A stretch of DNA of 11,772 nt from Candidatus Aenigmatarchaeota archaeon (GCA_030619735.1 JAUXAV010000023.1:1-11772); one strand, 5' to 3'; positions 1-6,102 are shown, counted from the first letter of the stretch. A program made the numbers and translations. The notes: generated by a model from the letters alone, not told the origin.

Positions 1-248
1 CTGGAGAAGAACATCTCCTCTGTATCAACCAGGCTTATCAGTTCCTGGAGCCAGTTGAACATCAGGTCCTTCAAATCCCTGCCCCCGACCTCCAGGTCCA
101 GGCTCTTCCTGGGCTTTACCTGCTTAATCTGGCATATAACAGAGAAAAGGGCCTCTGCTGAGTTCCCGAACAGCTCCTTCAGGTCCTTTCCAAAGGCTTC
201 AAACATCACATCAGAGGTAAGGTCCTCTATGAATTTGTACTTTTCCAT
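1..248 (-). CDS. Archease, RtcB RNA-ligase cofactor (partial, C-terminus cut by window edge)
   Basis: The first 82 codons of a minus-strand gene starting at the ATG at 246-248; its 3' end lies outside the window. The protein opens MEKYKFIEDLTSDVMFEAFG, followed by an ELFGNSAEALFSVI segment and later NWLQELISLVDTEEMFFS. These are the N-terminal strand with the metal-binding Asp (D13), the conserved helix and the W-L-x-E-L-x-x-x-x-D-T-E block of archease. In this family the protein activates the tRNA-splicing ligase RtcB by helping its guanylylation. The usual H-T-A-D reads L-T-S-D here, so the histidine is replaced by leucine. A TATA-like box (CTTAAAA, minus strand) is centred 26 nt before the ATG, suggesting a leaderless transcript diverging from RPA. 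The family call is secure; function of the variant motif is not tested. Confidence 0.88.
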   Translation of the reverse strand, partial: MEKYKFIEDLTSDVMFEAFGKDLKELFGNSAEALFSVICQIKQVKPRKSLDLEVGGRDLKDLMFNWLQELISLVDTEEMFFS

Positions 249-306
249 GGTAAGAATTTGGATTCCTGGGTTTTAAGTTTTTAAGTTTAATCTCTAATTA
301 AACTCT
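249..306. promoter_or_regulatory. Divergent promoter with abutting TATA-like boxes (archease / RPA)
   Basis: The 58-bp gap holds TTTTTAAG at 278-285 for the plus strand, centred about 25 nt before the RPA ATG, and CTTAAAA at 271-277 for the minus strand, centred 26 nt before the archease ATG. The two boxes touch. No Shine-Dalgarno motif precedes either ATG, so both mRNAs are probably leaderless. TBP binding to both boxes at once looks sterically difficult (inference). Confidence 0.6.
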
Positions 307-1347
307 ATGGATTCTCTTGAGGGTTTGCTGAAGGAGATATGTGAAAAGGCAGGGAAGGCCGAGGATGAGGTCAGGAAGCTTGTTGAGGAGAAGCAGGATG
401 AGCTTTCCGGGCTTGTCTCCCCTGAAGGGGCGGCGTACATAGTGGGCAGGGAGCTCGGGGTTTCCCTTCTGAAGGAGAGCTCCAAGCAGCTCAAGGCCAA
501 GAACATCATCCCCGGCATGAGGTCCGTGGAATTCCTGGGCAGAATCACCAGGATAATGGAGCCCAGGGAGTTCGAGAGGCAGGGGAAGAAGGGAAGGGTT
601 GTGAATCTCTTTCTGGGTGATGATACAGGCAGCATAAGGCTCTCGCTCTGGGACAGGGAAACCGATATGGTTGAAGGGGATAACGGATTAAAGGAGGGGG
701 ATATTGTAAGGATTACCAGGGGCTGGGTGAAGAAAGACTACCAGGGAGGCCCGGAGATAAGGCTCGGGAAGATTGGAAAGATGGAGAGGGTTGAAGAGGA
801 GACAGACATACCCAAGCTTGAGGATATAAAACCCCCGGGCTTCGGGGGAAAAGAGACAGGCATGAGCCTTCCTGTGAAGAGACTTTCCATAGGGGAACTA
901 AAGGACGGGGACTATGCAGAGGTTCGGGGCTGCCTGGTGCAGGTGTTCAAGAGGAGGCCGTTCTATAACTGCTGCCCCCAGTGCGAGGGCAGGGTGGAGG
1001 AGAAGGAGGGGAAGTTCATGTGCAAAGAGCATAATGAGGTGGAGCCCAAGAGGCAGCTTATATTCTCCGGGGTGATGGACGACGGCTCCGGGAACATCAG
1101 GATGGTGCTGTTCAGGGACATGGCACAGAAGGTTATAGGTAAGACCCCGGAGGAGCTTGTCAAGGAGTTCGAGGGCAGGGACCCTGCCGAAATTTATGAG
1201 GACTTCCCGGGCCTGGGGAGGGAGTTCATAGTGAACGGAAGGGTGAGGGTTGACAGCTTCACGGAGAGCCTGGAAATCATAGGGAACAGCATTGAAGAGA
1301 TTGATTTAAAAAAGGAATGCGAGGGCTTGCTGAAGGAGCTTTCTTGA
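307..1347 (+). CDS. rpa: Replication protein A (single-stranded DNA-binding protein, RPA/RFA1 type)
   Basis: A 346-residue protein of the archaeal RPA large-subunit type (COG1599), which coats single-stranded DNA in replication, repair and recombination. Residues 1-60 form a charged helical N-terminal region. Residues about 72-160 are an OB fold (VEFLGRITRI... NLFLGDDTGSIRLSLWD). Residues about 200-330 are a second OB fold carrying a zinc ribbon, with ligands C223-x2-C226 and C239-x2-H242, followed by SGNIRMVLF. The length is normal for single-chain euryarchaeal-type RPA subunits. The ATG start is preceded by a TATA-like box at leaderless spacing and no ribosome-binding site. radA follows on the same strand after a 230-bp gap; RPA and RadA cooperate, since RPA-coated DNA is the substrate for RadA filament loading. 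No partner RPA subunit is visible in the window. Confidence 0.92.
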   Translation: MDSLEGLLKEICEKAGKAEDEVRKLVEEKQDELSGLVSPEGAAYIVGRELGVSLLKESSKQLKAKNIIPGMRSVEFLGRITRIMEPREFERQGKKGRVVNLFLGDDTGSIRLSLWDRETDMVEGDNGLKEGDIVRITRGWVKKDYQGGPEIRLGKIGKMERVEEETDIPKLEDIKPPGFGGKETGMSLPVKRLSIGELKDGDYAEVRGCLVQVFKRRPFYNCCPQCEGRVEEKEGKFMCKEHNEVEPKRQLIFSGVMDDGSGNIRMVLFRDMAQKVIGKTPEELVKEFEGRDPAEIYEDFPGLGREFIVNGRVRVDSFTESLEIIGNSIEEIDLKKECEGLLKELS

Positions 1348-1577
1348 AAAAACCTTAGCGGGAACCAATTGTTTTGGGAAGCTGCCCGAACGAGTGAAGC
1401 GAGTGCCAGGGCAGCTCCTTCTTGCTTAAGCTTCTTCTTGAAAGAAGCTTAGCGGAACTCTATCGGAACTGTTTAAAAGCAACAGCATGGGGCCAATTTT
1501 ATCCCTATAGCGGAACTATACTATCCATAGGTTTAAAAAGTATGATGATAAAACTTAAGGACATAGGTGGGGTTAGT
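1348..1577 (+). promoter_or_regulatory. Structured intergenic leader of radA: hairpins, TAGCGGAACT repeats, two TATA-like boxes
   Basis: This is the longest gene-free stretch (230 bp). It contains an 8-bp stem AGCTGCCC/GGGCAGCT (1380-1387/1409-1416) whose loop holds a CGAGTG-aag-CGAGTG direct repeat. A 10-bp perfect stem TAAGCTTCTT/AAGAAGCTTA follows (1427-1436/1442-1451). TAGCGGAACT occurs identically at 1450-1459 and 1508-1517, with variants at 1356-1365 and 1462-1470. TATA-like GTTTAAAA occurs at 1471-1478 and 1531-1538; only the second suits the radA start, implying a leader of about 17 nt. The first hairpin may terminate the RPA transcript. The reading frame is open upstream of radA, but the repeats and TATA boxes argue that it is not translated. 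Confidence 0.5.
1565..1572 (+). promoter_or_regulatory. Shine-Dalgarno AGGTGGGG that fixes the radA start
   Basis: AGGTG at 1565-1569 matches the anti-Shine-Dalgarno end of archaeal 16S rRNA and lies 8 nt before the ATG at 1578. This ATG begins MAEEKGN, just ahead of the helix-hairpin-helix domain. Upstream in-frame starts at 1542 and 1545 and a TTG-type start at 1422 lie on or before the TATA box and are rejected. Confidence 0.65.
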
Positions 1578-4088
1578 ATGGCAGAGGAAAAGGGCAATGC
1601 GGCTGAAAAGAAGGGAAGCATATCGGATGATATTTCTGTTATCCCGGGAATAGGGGAAAAGACAGCTGAGAAGCTGAAGGAGGCCGGATACACGAATTCA
1701 ATGGCCATTGCTGCCTCATCTGCAGGGGAGCTCTCCGCTGCATGCGGGGTCGGGGAGGAGACCGCCAATAAGATAATCTATGCGGCAAGGGAGAAGCTCA
1801 AGATGGGGTTTGAATCCGCTTCTGATGTGATGAAGAAGAGGGAGAAGGTAGGGAAGATTACCACCGGCTCTGCCAAGCTGGATGAACTCCTGGGAGGGGG
1901 GGTTGAGACCCAGGCCATTACAGAAGTACATGGGGCTTTTGGTTCAAGTAAATGTGTATCAAAGGATACGCCAGTTGTATTTTTCAATGATGAACACTTC
2001 CATTTCCAGACCATGGAAGAAATATACAATAAATATCAGGGTAATGAGAAACCATACGATGGTGGCTTTGTCATACCTGTGAACAATATAAAATTATTGG
2101 CCCTGACAGAAAAAGGTATATCCAAGGTAAAGGCATCTGGTATATACAAGCAAAAGGTTAGCGAACTTGAGGAGATAATGACAAAAAGAGGAGCGAATCT
2201 CAGAATAACCCCCACACATAAATTATTAACTGTTAGTGAAAGGGGCATGATATGGAAACCTGCAAGGCTTTTTAAGGAAGGAGACTGTATAGCGACACCG
2301 AAGTCATGCGATTTTGGCTCTGAATCTAAAATAACTATGGAAGATGCATATTTTCTGGGTCTTTTTGTTGCAGAGGGAACCTCAAATCCGGTTTCCATAT
2401 GCACATCTGATACAGCCATAAAGGAGCGCATTGTTAAATACCTGAGAGAAAGGTTCGGGTTTAAAGCAAGAGTTAGAAAGGATACAAGAAGAAAAAATAA
2501 TATTTATACGATATTAATAAGAAATATTGTAAAGCCTCTTTTAGGCAAACTCGCAGAGAGCAATTCCGAAACCAAATTTATACCTGACTCTGTTTTCACT
2601 GCAGATAGAGATATTGTTTCAAGTTTCCTTAAGGGTTACATAGATGGTGATGGGTGTATTAGAAAACTAGAAGTCACTATGACCACAAAAAGCAAAACGC
2701 TCTCATTACATCTCTCATATCTCCTGAGAAAACTGGGAATAAACTCCTCCATAAGGATTCATCATGGACATGGAAAATATAAGGAAAATAAATACTACAC
2801 TCTTTTTGTTGTTGGTACGGACAGGGAAAAGATAGGAAAAATAGTCGGGAGAAACTATAAAACCGTTAATTCCTTCTATGGATACCCATTGGGTATTTTG
2901 GAATTTCTGAGAAAATTATACAGGGAAACAACTGGTGGAGGCAAGGGGAATTTAAGAAAAAGATTAGGCAAGAGGTCATTAAATAATAACAGGGCCTATA
3001 GGGTTCTTGCAAAGAATATCAAATGCACCTTGAACGAAAAAACATTCTGCAATATACTGGACATTTTCATAAAATGTAGAGAGGATTTGAAACGGGCGAA
3101 AGAATATGCAGCCAGATTTGAGAAATTATCCAAAGAAGAGCTCAATATCCTGAACTCTCTGATACCCTTCTCATACAGAAGAGCAGCACTGAATGTTGGG
3201 ATTCCGTTCTCAACTGCTGGAAACTATTTTTGGAGAGGATTCCCCAAATCCAAGGAATCTCAGAAAATAGTCCTCAAAATTAAAAATGTACTTCTTGAGG
3301 AAACAGAGAAAAGGCTAAAGAAACTGGATTTAGGACTTTCTGTATGCAAGAACATACATAATCTCTCATGGGATGTTGTTGAAGAAAGGAAAACAATTAA
3401 ATACAATGATTTTGTGTATGACTTTATTGTACCAAAATGGCATTCATTTATAGGAGGGGAGATGCCAACTATATTGCACAATACCCAGCTTGGGTTCCAG
3501 CTTGCTGTTAATGTCCAGCTCCCCAAGGATAAGGGGGGTCTTGGAGGGAAAGTCATATTCGTTGATAGTGAAGGGACGTTCAGGCCTGAAAGAATCCAGC
3601 AGATGGCAACCGCCCTGGGCCTGGACCCAAAGAAGGCCATGGATAATATACTGGTGGGAAGATGTTATAATTCGGACCATCAGGTCATGCTGGTTGAAAA
3701 GGCAGAAGATGTGATAAAGGAGCAGGGGATAAGGCTTCTGGTTGTGGACTCCATTACCTCTGCATTCAGGTCTGATTATACAGGAAGGGGGACCCTGGCT
3801 AATCGTCAGCAGAAGCTGAACAGGCACCTGCATAAGCTGCAGAGGCTTGCTGATGTGTATAATCTGGCTGTGTATATCACCAACCAGGTAATGGCAAGGC
3901 CGGATATCCTTTTCGGTGACCCCACTGTCCCTATCGGGGGCCACATACTTGGACACATTAGTACATTTAGGATTTACCTGCGAAAATCCAAGGACGAGAA
4001 GAGGATTGCAAGGCTCATAGATTCCCCAAACCTTCCGGAGGGGGAGACGGTTTTCAGGGTATGCACTGACGGGATAAGGGAGTTGTAA
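1578..4088 (+). CDS. radA: DNA repair and recombination protein RadA, intein-containing precursor
   Basis: An 836-residue precursor; removal of residues 126-635 leaves a 326-residue RadA, a normal length. RadA is the archaeal Rad51/RecA recombinase that forms ATP-dependent filaments on single-stranded DNA. Mature-protein landmarks: helix-hairpin-helix domain about 19-70 (ISVIPGIGEKTAEKL), polymerisation motif F78-E-S-A81, P-loop from G119, catalytic Glu in VDSEGTFRPER (E155), Walker B LLVVDS (210-215), L2/ATP-cap region with TNQVMARPD and GGHILGH, and the RIARLIDSPNLPEGE C-terminal block. The P-loop reads GAFGSSKT, with Ser where the glycine before the catalytic lysine is usual. The intein lies between K125 and T126 of the mature protein, so no ATPase can form before splicing. 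RPA lies upstream; a hairpin terminator begins at the base after the stop codon. Confidence 0.95.
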   Translation: MAEEKGNAAEKKGSISDDISVIPGIGEKTAEKLKEAGYTNSMAIAASSAGELSAACGVGEETANKIIYAAREKLKMGFESASDVMKKREKVGKITTGSAKLDELLGGGVETQAITEVHGAFGSSKCVSKDTPVVFFNDEHFHFQTMEEIYNKYQGNEKPYDGGFVIPVNNIKLLALTEKGISKVKASGIYKQKVSELEEIMTKRGANLRITPTHKLLTVSERGMIWKPARLFKEGDCIATPKSCDFGSESKITMEDAYFLGLFVAEGTSNPVSICTSDTAIKERIVKYLRERFGFKARVRKDTRRKNNIYTILIRNIVKPLLGKLAESNSETKFIPDSVFTADRDIVSSFLKGYIDGDGCIRKLEVTMTTKSKTLSLHLSYLLRKLGINSSIRIHHGHGKYKENKYYTLFVVGTDREKIGKIVGRNYKTVNSFYGYPLGILEFLRKLYRETTGGGKGNLRKRLGKRSLNNNRAYRVLAKNIKCTLNEKTFCNILDIFIKCREDLKRAKEYAARFEKLSKEELNILNSLIPFSYRRAALNVGIPFSTAGNYFWRGFPKSKESQKIVLKIKNVLLEETEKRLKKLDLGLSVCKNIHNLSWDVVEERKTIKYNDFVYDFIVPKWHSFIGGEMPTILHNTQLGFQLAVNVQLPKDKGGLGGKVIFVDSEGTFRPERIQQMATALGLDPKKAMDNILVGRCYNSDHQVMLVEKAEDVIKEQGIRLLVVDSITSAFRSDYTGRGTLANRQQKLNRHLHKLQRLADVYNLAVYITNQVMARPDILFGDPTVPIGGHILGHISTFRIYLRKSKDEKRIARLIDSPNLPEGETVFRVCTDGIREL
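1953..3482 (+). mobile_element. RadA intein with LAGLIDADG homing endonuclease (510 residues)
   Basis: An in-frame intervening protein sequence starting at Cys1 (codon 1953-1955) and ending His509-Asn510, with Thr as first residue of the C-extein. Splicing blocks: A, CVSKDTPVVF; B, R-I-T-P-T-H (84-89); F, VYDFIVPKWHSFI (488-500, H497); G, TILHN (506-510). Two dodecapeptide endonuclease motifs are present: LGLFVAEG (135-142, acidic E141) and LKGYIDGDG (226-234, D231), both with acidic residues kept. Residues about 310-480 form an extra region with a helix-turn-helix-like stretch near 408-430. The site, between the P-loop Lys and Thr, is the one I recall for the Pyrococcus horikoshii RadA mini-intein, whose splicing domain looks alike. 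The intein is AT-rich and uses AGA where the host uses AGG. It probably splices and may home; activity is inferred from intact motifs. Confidence 0.95.
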
Positions 4089-4117
4089 GCTGAAAAGCGT
4101 TTTCAGCCTTTATATTT
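4089..4117 (+). terminator. Hairpin terminator of radA with U-rich tail
   Basis: A perfect 8-bp stem GCTGAAAA/TTTTCAGC (4089-4096/4100-4107) with a GCG loop begins at the base after the radA TAA stop. It is followed by CTTTATATTTTTA. It lies in the 29-bp gap between two convergent genes; only the plus-strand side has the T-rich tract. Confidence 0.65.
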
Positions 4118-4570
4118 TTAAGTTGAATCCCAAACGGGTGCATCAGCATATTCCCTCTGCAAATCCTTCATCCTGTCTATTATAAGCTCAAATGCCCCTT
4201 TGTGTGGTTCCGGGTCTTTACCTTTACTGGCTGCATAGGCGCCAGCCCTGTTGATTATCTCCTCCTCCCTCTTCCGGTCCTCAATTTCAAGCCCTGCTGT
4301 TTTTTTATAATCAGTAATGGGTTTTGCATATCCAAATCTAATCTCCAAAGCTGCTTTAAGGACACATTCCATTTCTGAAACCCCTTCCAAATCCTCTGCT
4401 GAAACCTTACCCTTGGGACATATGCGTTGCAGAAGGGTTTTACAGAAACCGCTATCTGGGGTTTCATCAGAAACCATGCAGTTCAATGGGTATTCAGACC
4501 TCTGGACAAGAAGGGCTGCTATGCCTTCATCTAGTTGGTTTATATGTGTTCTGTATGTCTGTAAATCCAT
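4118..4570 (-). CDS. Chorismate mutase (AroQ fold) with a 54-residue insertion in helix 1
   Basis: A 150-residue protein that should convert chorismate to prephenate for phenylalanine/tyrosine synthesis. AroQ active-site residues (E. coli numbering from memory) occur with exact family spacing in two blocks. R7 and R24 match Arg11 and Arg28 in YRTHINQLDEGIAALLVQR. Then R78, K89, D98, R101, E102 and Q138 match Arg28, Lys39, Asp48, Arg51, Glu52 and Gln88 in ITDYKKTAGLEIEDRKREEE and the C-terminal helix. Thus 54 residues, with a second copy of the Arg28 position, split helix 1. The insert contains C31, C43, C51 and C69. Ser84 is Met here. Start: ATG at 4568-4570 with TTTAAAA centred about 24 nt upstream; a longer in-frame start at 4672 would overlap the next gene and include the promoter. 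No aromatic-pathway neighbours are seen. The fold call is good; activity with the insertion is unknown. Confidence 0.72.
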   Translation of the reverse strand: MDLQTYRTHINQLDEGIAALLVQRSEYPLNCMVSDETPDSGFCKTLLQRICPKGKVSAEDLEGVSEMECVLKAALEIRFGYAKPITDYKKTAGLEIEDRKREEEIINRAGAYAASKGKDPEPHKGAFELIIDRMKDLQREYADAPVWDST

Positions 4571-4590
4571 AAAAATATAAAAGGGGAAAG

Positions 4591-4597
4591 TTTTAAA
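4591..4597 (-). promoter_or_regulatory. TATA-like box of the chorismate mutase gene
   Basis: Minus strand TTTAAAA, centred about 24 nt before the ATG at 4570. No Shine-Dalgarno motif is seen; the sequence before the ATG is TTTTATATTTTT. A leaderless transcript separate from the PRC-barrel gene is likely, and it rules out the start at 4672. Confidence 0.5.
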
Positions 4598-4604
4598 TCT
4601 TAAT

Positions 4605-4646
4605 GCTTCCGAGCCTCCCCCCTCAAAGCCAGGAAGCACCGGAAGC
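4605..4646 (-). terminator. Possible hairpin terminator after the PRC-barrel gene
   Basis: A 7-bp inverted repeat GCTTCCG/CGGAAGC (4605-4611/4640-4646) with a 28-nt spacer begins directly after the PRC-barrel stop codon on the minus strand and is followed by an A/T-rich tract. The long loop and weak T-run make this tentative. The tract after it carries the next gene's TATA-like box. Confidence 0.35.
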
Positions 4647-4907
4647 TCAAACAATATCCTTCTCAGAGACAATCACGAAGTCCCCGACGGATTTCACTGC
4701 TGAGAACGGGACCAGAACCCTGCCCTTCTCATCTTCCTGAAGGTTCAGCTCCGAGGTATGCTTCGTGGGCTCCACCACAACCAGGTTTATCAGTTCCCCG
4801 GATTCTGTTATGAAATCTATGTCGCCCACTATTCCGAATTTCTTCCCGCTTTCCTCAGAAACCAGGACCTTCCCTATAAGTCCCCTGCTTCTTACCCTTT
4901 CTTCCAT
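4647..4907 (-). CDS. PRC-barrel domain protein
   Basis: A small soluble protein of 86 residues made of one PRC-barrel: LIGKVLVSEESGKKFGIVGD (about 10-29), then DFITESGELINLVVVEP, and RVLVPFSAVKSVGDFVIVSE near the C-terminus. This order (K-V-x-D/S-x2-G-K-x-x-G-x-V-x-D, then LVPxSxVxxVGDxVIV) is typical of stand-alone archaeal PRC-barrel proteins. Some of these (haloarchaeal CdpB) act in FtsZ-based cell division with SepF; others are uncharacterised. The sequence alone cannot say which applies, and no ftsZ or sepF is seen here. The start is supported by GGAGG 9 nt before the ATG. No signal peptide or membrane segment is visible. Confidence 0.85.
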   Translation of the reverse strand: MEERVRSRGLIGKVLVSEESGKKFGIVGDIDFITESGELINLVVVEPTKHTSELNLQEDEKGRVLVPFSAVKSVGDFVIVSEKDIV

Positions 4908-4916
4908 ATCAAATTT

Positions 4917-4953
4917 CCTCCGGTCGCTATTATCAGAATAGTATTATATTAAA
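4917..4953 (-). promoter_or_regulatory. Promoter and Shine-Dalgarno of the PRC-barrel gene
   Basis: Minus strand: TATA-like TTTAATATAA (4953-4944) followed by GGAGG (4921-4917), 9 nt before the ATG at 4907. This unit has a short leader with a ribosome-binding site, unlike the leaderless genes around it. A second TATA-like CTTAAAAA lies at 4968-4961. Confidence 0.5.
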
Positions 4954-5043
4954 TAGAAGGTTTTTAAGCTTTATGCCCTGAACTGGCTTGGTGGAAGGTC
5001 CGTTTTTGCGAAGAATTTGGCGTGAGATTTGGTCTGGGTTCTT

Positions 5044-6102
5044 TCAGGCCTGCACCATCAGGGGCTGGAGCTTGCCTGATGCCCTGTATCTGTAGGTCTT
5101 GCCTTTCCTTTCCCTGGCAATGAGCTTGTCCTTCATCATCCTCTTCAGGATGTTGTTCACGGAGCGCACGGCGTTTGCCCTGTTCTTGTATTCCTTTGAG
5201 TCCATCCGGTCCACTATCTGGGAGGGTGTGAGGCTTTCTGTTCCCAGGGCCTCCAGGATGAGTTTCTGCCTGTGGGGAAGTTCACTGACCGTATTTAAAG
5301 GGACCCTGGGCTGGGCCTTCATGTCTCCCAGAAAATCAAGGTCTATGGTGCTGATGCCTTTCCCCCCTGCCCTTTCCGCAAGCTCCCCGCACAGCCTTAT
5401 GACCTCCCTGGGGAATCCCCCGGTCCTTTCATATATCAGTCCCAGGCTTTCCCGGGTGAAGGGCTTTATGTCATCCCCTCCCGCGTTCTCTATCCTTCTC
5501 TTTATGAGCTCCCTGGTTTCTGATTTTGTCAGGTTGCTCAGCTCTACCCTGAGCGTGAACCTCTGCGTGAAGGTCTCAAGCCTGTCCCTCATTATGGAGT
5601 CAAAGACGGGCAGGCCTGCCAGGACTATGGATAAATGGTCTGTCTGGTCTGTGAGTGTCCTGAGCCATTCCAGGGTCTCTATCGTGGCCTCATGGCATTC
5701 ATCCACAATGAGTATGCATTTGTTCCCGTCCAGCTTCCTGTTCATATAATTGCTTAAATCATACAGCCCCGGCCTCTTCCTGGAGAAGAGCCTGGAGAGG
5801 AAGGACCTGCCAGCCAGGTCCATGAATATTTCAACAAGGTCCTGGGGGTCCTTTGGCGGCTTGGGAAGGTATTTGATATGCTTCACAGAGGAGAATATCT
5901 TCATGAGGTGCCTCATAAGGGTTGTCTTGCCGGAGCCGGTTGGCCCCATTATAAGGGAGAATTTTGTGCCGTTATTCAGTCCGCTGACTATATTCTCTAT
6001 CTCCGGCCTGTACCCCACAAACAGGTCCGGCATTATCCTGAACGTGAAGGGGTTTTCCTGCCAGTTGAACAGCCCCATAACAGAAGGTGAATCCCCGGTC
6101 AT
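5044..6102 (-). CDS. ExeA/ORC-like AAA ATPase with C-terminal winged helix
   Basis: A 352-residue AAA ATPase. It opens with an ExeA/TniB-like lead (GLFNWQENPFTFR, about 10-22), then Walker A GPTGSGKTT (53-61), Walker B ILIVDECHEA (130-139), a sensor-1-like SIVLAG (158-163) and a GGFPREVIRLC sensor-2-like block (228-238). Residues about 275-340 look like a winged helix-turn-helix (LTPSQIVDRM... SVNNILKRMMKDKLIARERKGKTYRYR). This is the layout of small ORC/Cdc6-related and ExeA-type ATPases. It lacks the transmembrane and peptidoglycan-binding parts of bacterial ExeA, so a DNA-bound regulatory, partition or replication-linked role is more likely (inference). The start at 6102 has CTTTTAAAT centred 27 nt upstream, fitting a leaderless mRNA; an ATG at residue 9 is an alternative. 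It is transcribed away from ThpR. Confidence 0.82.
   Translation of the reverse strand: MTGDSPSVMGLFNWQENPFTFRIMPDLFVGYRPEIENIVSGLNNGTKFSLIMGPTGSGKTTLMRHLMKIFSSVKHIKYLPKPPKDPQDLVEIFMDLAGRSFLSRLFSRKRPGLYDLSNYMNRKLDGNKCILIVDECHEATIETLEWLRTLTDQTDHLSIVLAGLPVFDSIMRDRLETFTQRFTLRVELSNLTKSETRELIKRRIENAGGDDIKPFTRESLGLIYERTGGFPREVIRLCGELAERAGGKGISTIDLDFLGDMKAQPRVPLNTVSELPHRQKLILEALGTESLTPSQIVDRMDSKEYKNRANAVRSVNNILKRMMKDKLIARERKGKTYRYRASGKLQPLMVQA

Noticed and set aside
1388..1408. CGAGTG direct repeats as the start of a CRISPR array or an attachment site
   Set aside because: There are only two 6-bp copies 3 nt apart, with no regular spacers and no integrase, tRNA gene or cas gene nearby.
1422..1577. 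A 52-residue N-terminal extension of RadA open in the same frame
   Set aside because: It covers hairpins, repeats and the TATA-like box, does not resemble RadA, and the ATG at 1578 has a well-placed AGGTG and matches the family N-terminus.
3444..3956. A 170-codon minus-strand reading frame across the RadA C-extein
   Set aside because: It is antisense to conserved RadA sequence and has no promoter or family motif.
4571..4672. A 34-residue N-terminal extension of the chorismate mutase
   Set aside because: It would overlap the PRC-barrel gene and contain the TATA-like box; the AroQ helix begins at the ATG at 4570.
4954..5043. Possible small gene or RNA between the AAA ATPase and PRC-barrel genes
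   Set aside because: Under 100 bases outside the PRC-barrel promoter; I saw no plausible start with ribosome site, no strong stem and no tRNA features.
5099..5749. A 216-codon plus-strand reading frame
   Set aside because: It lies fully antisense to the AAA ATPase, whose motifs are clear; its protein is low in complexity and has no recognisable motif.
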